Origin: an uncultured Fibrobacter sp. | GTDB taxonomy: Bacteria; Fibrobacterota; Fibrobacteria; Fibrobacterales; Fibrobacteraceae | DNA length: 8,453 nucleotides | Direction of reading: 5' to 3' | Assembly (NCBI GenBank): GCA_947306025.1 | Contig: CAMZFJ010000057.1 | Span: 1 to 8,453, forward strand | In this document: positions 5,084-8,453 of the stretch, piece by piece | Layout: each line of letters opens with the position of its first letter | How positions within the stretch are numbered: the stretch's first letter is position 1 | Notes under the pieces: model-generated | Databases searched by the model: none | Seen by the model: only the letters and a program-made list of their open reading frames with translations | Told to the model about the DNA's origin: nothing | Position numbers and translations under genes: made by a program

Positions 5084-6589
5084 GTGAAAAATTTGGAATA
5101 CAAGAACAAGCTGCCGGTCGGCAGTTTAGAGGTTTTAAAAATGGCAAATATCGGGTATCAACCCATCACAGCAGTCTGGGAAGTTACAATGGGTTGTAAT
5201 TTTCGTTGCGGACATTGCGGTTCTTCTTGTGAGGGTGCGCTCCCGGGACAGTTGAGTACCGAAGAAGCGCTTGATTTGTGCGATCAGATTGCAGATCTTG
5301 GACTAAAATGGATTACCTTGTCTGGAGGCGAGCCTCTTACAAGAGCCGATACGCCTGAGCTGGTGAAACGACTTTCTGGAAACGGCGTTTTAGTGAACAT
5401 GATCACGAACGGATGGCTCCTTAACGAAAAGATGGCCAAGAAGTTAAAGGAAAACGGGATATCGACAGTTGCAATAAGCATCGATGGCACTCCTGAAATC
5501 CATGACAAAATCAGGAAGAAAGGCGCTTTTGAACATGCTCGGCAAGCATTCAAAGCGATGACTGAGCAGGGGATTGAAACTGGCGCAGTCACAACGATTA
5601 CGAAACAGAACTTAGACATTCTCCCGGCTCTGAAGGAAGAGCTTATCGGCATGGGCGTCAAAACATGGCAAGTTCAGATTGGCCTGCCCATGGGAAATTT
5701 GAAAAAGCGTCCAGATTGGTTGTTGGAACCGAAACAAATCAGGGACATTATCGACTTTTGCTACAACACTGCAAGAGAAGGAAGAATTAGAATCTACCCT
5801 GCAGACTGTATCGGCTACTACTCGAAAAAGGATCTTGAAACAAGGCGCATTTCATATAGATCCAATTCTTATTCCTTATGGGACGGTTGCAACGCTGGTG
5901 TCCGCGGTTTCGGCATCCTGCATAACGGAGACATACTCGGTTGCACCTCAATCCGCGCAAAAGAATTCATCGAAGGCAACATCCGTCAAAGAAAGTTGCG
6001 TGAAATTTGGGAAGATGAAAACGCATTTTTTTGGAGACGCAAGTTGACAAAGGATAAACTTTCGGGCGCATGCAAGAACTGCACCTACGCCTCCAAGTGC
6101 CTCGGTGGATGCCCGAACACCCGTCTCACGATGAAGGGCAGTATCTATGAAGAGAACGAATATTGCGCATACAATCTCGCTCTTAAAGAAAAACAGGCCA
6201 AATATGCCACGTGCGACAATGCCATTTCTGTGCTCAAGCTTGCAGAATCGCTGATACAACACGGCGACCATCAAGAAGCATCCTTTGCTCTGAAGAGAGC
6301 GCAGGAACTAGACCCCAAAAACGCCAATGTCTACAGGGCTTTGGGCTACAGTGAATTCATGAGTGGCAACTATAAAGAAAGTCTCGATGCAAACAACAAG
6401 GCTCTGGAAATCAACAACACCGATACCTACGCCATGGGTGGACGTGCCCTAGCCACCTACCGCCTCGGGAATAAAAACGAAGGCCTACAGATTATGCAGA
6501 AAGCAGTTGCTTTGTCTGGAGGCCAAGATCCGAACCTGCTGCAAGATCTCAATTATATGACATGCGATATGGCCGCAAAAACCGCCTAA
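5084..6589 (+). CDS. Radical SAM/SPASM maturase with C-terminal TPR domain
   Basis: The product is a radical SAM enzyme that should cleave S-adenosylmethionine to start radical chemistry on a peptide, very likely the repeat protein just upstream. Counting from the GTG (501 residues): the cluster motif C38-x3-C42-x2-C45 in GCNFRCGHC; SAM-binding GGEP at 81-84; and a full seven-cysteine SPASM domain, C269-x12-G-x4-C287, C330-x2-C333-x5-C339-x3-C343 and C361, which holds two auxiliary iron-sulfur clusters in related enzymes. About 386-484 are three TPR-like repeats, a likely protein-docking module and not usual in SPASM maturases. The start is uncertain. GTG 5084 has no Shine-Dalgarno but adds 19 protein-like residues with normal codon use; ATG 5141 has AGAGG eight bases upstream and gives 482 residues. 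The enzyme cannot be assigned to a named subfamily by eye; the FibroRumin maturases known from Fibrobacter and Ruminococcus are one to compare. Confidence 0.93.
   Translation: MKNLEYKNKLPVGSLEVLKMANIGYQPITAVWEVTMGCNFRCGHCGSSCEGALPGQLSTEEALDLCDQIADLGLKWITLSGGEPLTRADTPELVKRLSGNGVLVNMITNGWLLNEKMAKKLKENGISTVAISIDGTPEIHDKIRKKGAFEHARQAFKAMTEQGIETGAVTTITKQNLDILPALKEELIGMGVKTWQVQIGLPMGNLKKRPDWLLEPKQIRDIIDFCYNTAREGRIRIYPADCIGYYSKKDLETRRISYRSNSYSLWDGCNAGVRGFGILHNGDILGCTSIRAKEFIEGNIRQRKLREIWEDENAFFWRRKLTKDKLSGACKNCTYASKCLGGCPNTRLTMKGSIYEENEYCAYNLALKEKQAKYATCDNAISVLKLAESLIQHGDHQEASFALKRAQELDPKNANVYRALGYSEFMSGNYKESLDANNKALEINNTDTYAMGGRALATYRLGNKNEGLQIMQKAVALSGGQDPNLLQDLNYMTCDMAAKTA
5128..5132 (+). promoter_or_regulatory. 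Candidate ribosome binding site for an internal maturase start at 5141
   Basis: AGAGG, the same core used by the repeat gene at 4162-4166, lies eight bases before ATG 5141 (protein start MANIGYQP). If this is the true start, the maturase has 482 residues, and the inter-gene hairpin is 70 bases from the start codon rather than 13. The site lies inside the longer frame that begins at GTG 5084. Confidence 0.5.
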
Positions 6590-6624
6590 TCAAACAAGTC
6601 AACACATGATTGAACAATAGTTAT

Positions 6625-6658
6625 AAACAAGTCGACGGTTCATCTGTCGACTTGTTTT
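6625..6658 (+). terminator. Intrinsic terminator after the maturase gene
   Basis: A perfect 12-bp stem (6625-6636 with 6646-6657) built on AACAAGTCGAC closes a nine-base loop and runs into a TTTT stretch. It separates the peptide-modification locus from the housekeeping dus gene. The paired A-run upstream means it could also act for minus-strand transcripts. Confidence 0.8.
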
Positions 6659-6691
6659 GCGTTAAGCACGTAAAATTCTATTTTTACATGC

Positions 6692-7723
6692 ATGAATATC
6701 GACTTTAATCGTAGACTTTCCATCGCTCCGATGCTCGATTGCACGGATCGCCACGAACGTTATTTCTTGCGTTTGCTATCCAAGCACATTTTGCTCTACA
6801 GCGAAATGGTTGTCTCGACGGGGCTTTTACACTGCGAAAACAAGGACTTGTTCCTCGGTCACGAGCCGTTTGAACACCCGGCCGTATTGCAGCTCGGTGG
6901 AAGCAATCCAGCCGATCTAGCCGCTGCATCAAAGCTCGTCGAAGCCGCTGGCTTTAGCGAAGTCAACTTGAATTGCGGTTGCCCGTCGGACCGTGTGCAA
7001 AACGGAAATTTTGGTGCATGCCTCATGAAAGAAAAGCAAGTTGTCGCCGATTGCTTTAAGGCCATGCAAGACGCCGTCTCGATTCCCGTCTCGATTAAAT
7101 GCCGCATCGGCGTTGACGATTTGGACAGTTGGGAATTTTTCACAGATTTTATACAGACCGTGCGCAATGCCGGTTGCAAGATTTTCATTGTGCACGCCCG
7201 CAAGGCTTGGCTCAAAGGCCTCTCGCCTAAAGAGAATCGCGAAGTGCCGCCGCTCCATTACGAGTTCGTCCACCGCCTCAAGGCCGAAATGCCAGAGCTC
7301 AACTTGAGCATCAACGGCGGCATCAAGACTCTCGACCAAGTCGAAGAGCAACTCCAGGATCTCGATGGCGTCATGGTCGGTCGCGAAGCCTACGAGAATC
7401 CATGGTTTTTGCACGATGCCGACGCTCGCATCTTTAACGACATCCGCCCCACAAGCGAAGACCCCGCCGACATCATTGCCGGAAACGCGATTCCCGCCAC
7501 GCGCAAAGCACTCCTCGAAGCGTACCTTCCCTATGTGGAAAAGCAGACCGCCGAAGGCTGCCCAGCGACGATTCTCGTCAAGCACCTCTACGGACTTTTC
7601 GCCGGCCTCCCGGGAGCCCGCAAGTTCCGCGCCATGCTCAGCAACGAAAGCCCGCGCGCACAAGCATACGGAGGCGCCGCCGCGCTGATTAGGAAGGCGA
7701 TGGAAATGGTGAATGAGGTTTGA
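6692..7723 (+). CDS. dusA: tRNA-dihydrouridine(20/20a) synthase, DusA type
   Basis: This 343-residue flavoenzyme should reduce uridine to dihydrouridine in the tRNA D-loop using FMN and NADPH. The N-terminus, RRLSIAPMLDCTDRHERYF, fits the FMN-binding first strand of Dus proteins. The segment NLNCGCPSDRVQNGNFGACLM carries the catalytic cysteine, C97, which donates a proton to the uracil ring; C95 is an extra cysteine beside it. HARKAWLKGLSPKENR from H168 and the following VPPL are hallmarks of DusA rather than DusB or DusC, as is the GLPGARKFR segment in the C-terminal helical RNA-binding domain. SINGGIKT and GVMVGREAYENPW are the usual phosphate-binding loops. The length is normal. No Shine-Dalgarno precedes ATG 6692. 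It is preceded by a terminator and followed by a hairpin-rich gap, so it is probably transcribed alone. Confidence 0.95.
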   Translation: MNIDFNRRLSIAPMLDCTDRHERYFLRLLSKHILLYSEMVVSTGLLHCENKDLFLGHEPFEHPAVLQLGGSNPADLAAASKLVEAAGFSEVNLNCGCPSDRVQNGNFGACLMKEKQVVADCFKAMQDAVSIPVSIKCRIGVDDLDSWEFFTDFIQTVRNAGCKIFIVHARKAWLKGLSPKENREVPPLHYEFVHRLKAEMPELNLSINGGIKTLDQVEEQLQDLDGVMVGREAYENPWFLHDADARIFNDIRPTSEDPADIIAGNAIPATRKALLEAYLPYVEKQTAEGCPATILVKHLYGLFAGLPGARKFRAMLSNESPRAQAYGGAAALIRKAMEMVNEV

Positions 7724-7820
7724 GGTATGAGGTCGCACCTTCAGTGCTTTGAGGTCGTGGCTTTCGCTCATACCCCACAGCCCAAAGGAGCTTCAGCTCC
7801 GTGCCCACACCCACACCTCA
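7721..7820. repeat. Intergenic inverted-repeat element after dusA (REP-like candidate)
   Basis: About 100 bases are bounded by TGAGGT (7721-7726, containing the dusA stop) and its complement ACCTCA (7815-7820). Inside are an 8-bp inverted pair, GGTATGAG (7724-7731) and CTCATACC (7767-7774), a GCAC...GTGC mini-hairpin (7735-7747), a direct repeat GAGGTCG (7729-7735 and 7751-7757), and a perfect GGAGC-TTCA-GCTCC hairpin (7787-7800). TGAGGT also occurs at 7714 and 7728. No coding sequence is evident. The nested symmetry suggests a dispersed palindromic element; proof needs genome-wide copies. Confidence 0.5.
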
Positions 7821-7823
7821 GTA

Positions 7824-7846
7824 GCCCGCAAAACGGGCGTTCTTTC
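7824..7846 (+). terminator. Hairpin with weak T-rich tail, possible dusA terminator
   Basis: GCCCG (7824-7828) and CGGGC (7834-7838) pair around CAAAA, followed by GTTCTTTC. The stem is short but fully GC; the tail is only partly T. It could terminate dusA transcription or belong to the neighbouring palindromic element. Confidence 0.4.
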
Positions 7847-7870
7847 GTCTAAAAATCGCCCCTCCACCCC

Positions 7871-7899
7871 TTGACAAACAAGATTTTTTTTTCTCTATT
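7871..7899 (+). promoter_or_regulatory. Probable promoter of the small ribosomal protein gene
   Basis: A perfect TTGACA (7871-7876) is followed after 17 bases by TCTATT (7894-7899), a 4/6 match to TATAAT, in a T-rich spacer. The predicted transcript would start near 7906 and have a leader of roughly 35 bases. A strong, separate promoter fits a highly expressed one-gene ribosomal protein transcript. Confidence 0.5.
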
Positions 7900-7941
7900 T
7901 GGTGGCGTATTTTTATGTTTAACCTTTAACGGAGATACAAT

Positions 7942-8037
7942 ATGCCTTGCGGAAAGAAAAGAAAGCGCAGGAAGATTGCGACTCACAAGCGTAAGAAACG
8001 CCGTCGTCGTGACCGTCACAAAAAGAAACTTCGCTAA
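7942..8037 (+). CDS. AURKAIP1/COX24-domain small ribosomal protein (mS38/bS22-like)
   Basis: This 31-residue, extremely basic protein begins MPCGKKRKRRKIATHKRKK and continues with Arg, Lys and His to a KKKLR end. It matches the AURKAIP1/COX24 domain short proteins of Bacteroidota and relatives, related to the mitochondrial small-subunit protein mS38 and resembling mycobacterial bS22. It is expected to bind 16S rRNA in the 30S subunit. The KxxTHKRKKRxRxxRHKKK pattern is the recognisable core. A GGAG Shine-Dalgarno (7931-7934) lies seven bases before the ATG. The gene has its own apparent promoter (TTGACA at 7871) and a strong terminator at 8072-8097, so it is a single-gene unit. It is short enough to be missed by gene finders. 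Confidence 0.88.
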   Translation: MPCGKKRKRRKIATHKRKKRRRRDRHKKKLR

Positions 8038-8071
8038 TATCCGTTAGCATTTTCTTGTGATTTCCTGTAAG

Positions 8072-8097
8072 ACGGAGTGTAAAAGCTCCGTTTTTTT
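8072..8097 (+). terminator. Strong intrinsic terminator after the small ribosomal protein gene
   Basis: ACGGAG (8072-8077) pairs with CTCCGT (8086-8091) around an eight-base loop, followed directly by seven T residues (8091-8097). It lies 34 bases after the stop codon and is the most canonical terminator in the window. Confidence 0.9.
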
Positions 8098-8160
8098 CGT
8101 TTTTCATTTTGTAAAGCCTAGAAAAGCGCTCGGAAATCACGAAATTCTATAAGAAACTGA

Positions 8161-8174
8161 TGATTTTTTAATCA
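8161..8174 (+). promoter_or_regulatory. ARG-box-like palindrome before the carbamoyltransferase gene
   Basis: TGATT-TTTT-AATCA is a perfect 5-4-5 palindrome with the size and TGA...TCA ends of ArgR/AhrC operators (TGAAT-WWWW-ATTCA in known systems). It sits 34 bases before the ATG at 8209 and just downstream of a possible -10 TATAAG at 8148-8153, a position suited to repression by arginine. The two central TT/AA bases per arm differ from the known consensus, so this is only suggestive. Confidence 0.35.
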
Positions 8175-8208
8175 ATTGGTAAAATGGGTTTCGCCCAAAG
8201 GAAAACAA

Positions 8209-8453
8209 ATGATAGATCGCAACAAACACTTCCTCCGCTTGACCGACTGGAGCGAAGAAAAAGTCCTCGAAACAATCGAGATTGCCTCGCGTCTCAAGGC
8301 AGAAGTTCACGCTGGTAAGGTCTCTGACCGTCTTCACGGCCAGAACATCGCCATGTTCTTCGAGAAGCCGTCTCTGCGAACTATCACGACTTTCCAGGTG
8401 GGCATGAACCAGCTCGGCGGCCACGCCGTGCTCCTCTCTCCGGATTCTATCGG
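8209..8453 (+). CDS. argF: Ornithine carbamoyltransferase, N-terminal part
   Basis: The gene runs off the right edge after 81 full codons. Aspartate/ornithine carbamoyltransferases transfer the carbamoyl group of carbamoyl phosphate; the ornithine enzyme makes citrulline in arginine synthesis. The N-terminus HFLRLTDWSEEKVLETIEIA and the segment FFEKPSLRT, followed by FQVGMNQLGGHAVLLSP, match the carbamoyl-phosphate domain. SLRT replaces the classic STRT loop, as in many ornithine enzymes, and the next residue is Ile where Arg is common. FEKPS with QLGGHA favours ornithine over aspartate carbamoyltransferase, but an acetyl- or succinylornithine variant, as in Bacteroidota, cannot be excluded without the C-terminal substrate loop. 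AAAGGA (8197-8202) six bases before ATG 8209 sets the start. Confidence 0.9.
   Translation, partial: MIDRNKHFLRLTDWSEEKVLETIEIASRLKAEVHAGKVSDRLHGQNIAMFFEKPSLRTITTFQVGMNQLGGHAVLLSPDSI

Noticed and set aside
4741..5199. 152-residue plus-strand frame overlapping the repeat gene and the maturase start
   Set aside because: Its repeats are just the out-of-frame reading of the KYGYP array, and it crosses the inter-gene hairpin and the maturase start without a ribosome binding site.
6929..7771. 280-residue minus-strand frame opposite dusA
   Set aside because: It is a shadow of a high-GC3 gene: DusA motifs are unmistakable on the plus strand and the minus-strand product resembles nothing.
7919..8140. 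73-residue minus-strand frame across the small ribosomal protein gene
   Set aside because: It reads through the terminator and opposite the clear AURKAIP1/COX24-like gene, with no supporting motif.

Overview
The window looks like chromosomal DNA from a bacterium of the Fibrobacter lineage or a close relative in the wider FCB group. This is an inference from moderate GC with AT-rich intergenic gaps, FCB-like codon use, and a 31-residue AURKAIP1/COX24-type ribosomal protein of the kind found in that group. No search could be run, so the genus is not proven.

Layout. Positions 1-319 (minus strand) hold the start of a MutT-like Nudix gene that runs off the left edge; its Nudix box has lost key acidic residues. 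Divergent from it, 446-3732 carries two same-strand genes 32 nt apart: a family 1 solute-binding protein with a signal peptide and an unusual C-terminal membrane anchor, then a membrane diguanylate cyclase (periplasmic Cache-like sensor, HAMP, GGEEF). No ABC permease or ATPase is present, so the pair reads as a ligand-sensing c-di-GMP module rather than a transporter. Two hairpins (3779-3877) close this unit.

After an AT-rich leader with no convincing gene comes the most notable locus, 4173-6589. A 279-residue protein has a chagasin-like N-terminal domain and a C-terminal half with ten copies of a KYGYPC-type motif. It is followed by a radical SAM/SPASM enzyme with a C-terminal TPR domain. 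A hairpin lies between the two genes and a strong terminator follows the second. This looks like a self-contained peptide-modification (RiPP-type) system: a multi-core substrate plus its maturase, with no exporter or protease in view.

The right part is housekeeping: a DusA-type tRNA-dihydrouridine synthase (6692-7723), a cluster of intergenic hairpins (7721-7838), the tiny basic ribosomal protein gene (7942-8037) with its own terminator, and the beginning of an ornithine carbamoyltransferase gene (8209 to the right edge) preceded by an ARG-box-like palindrome.
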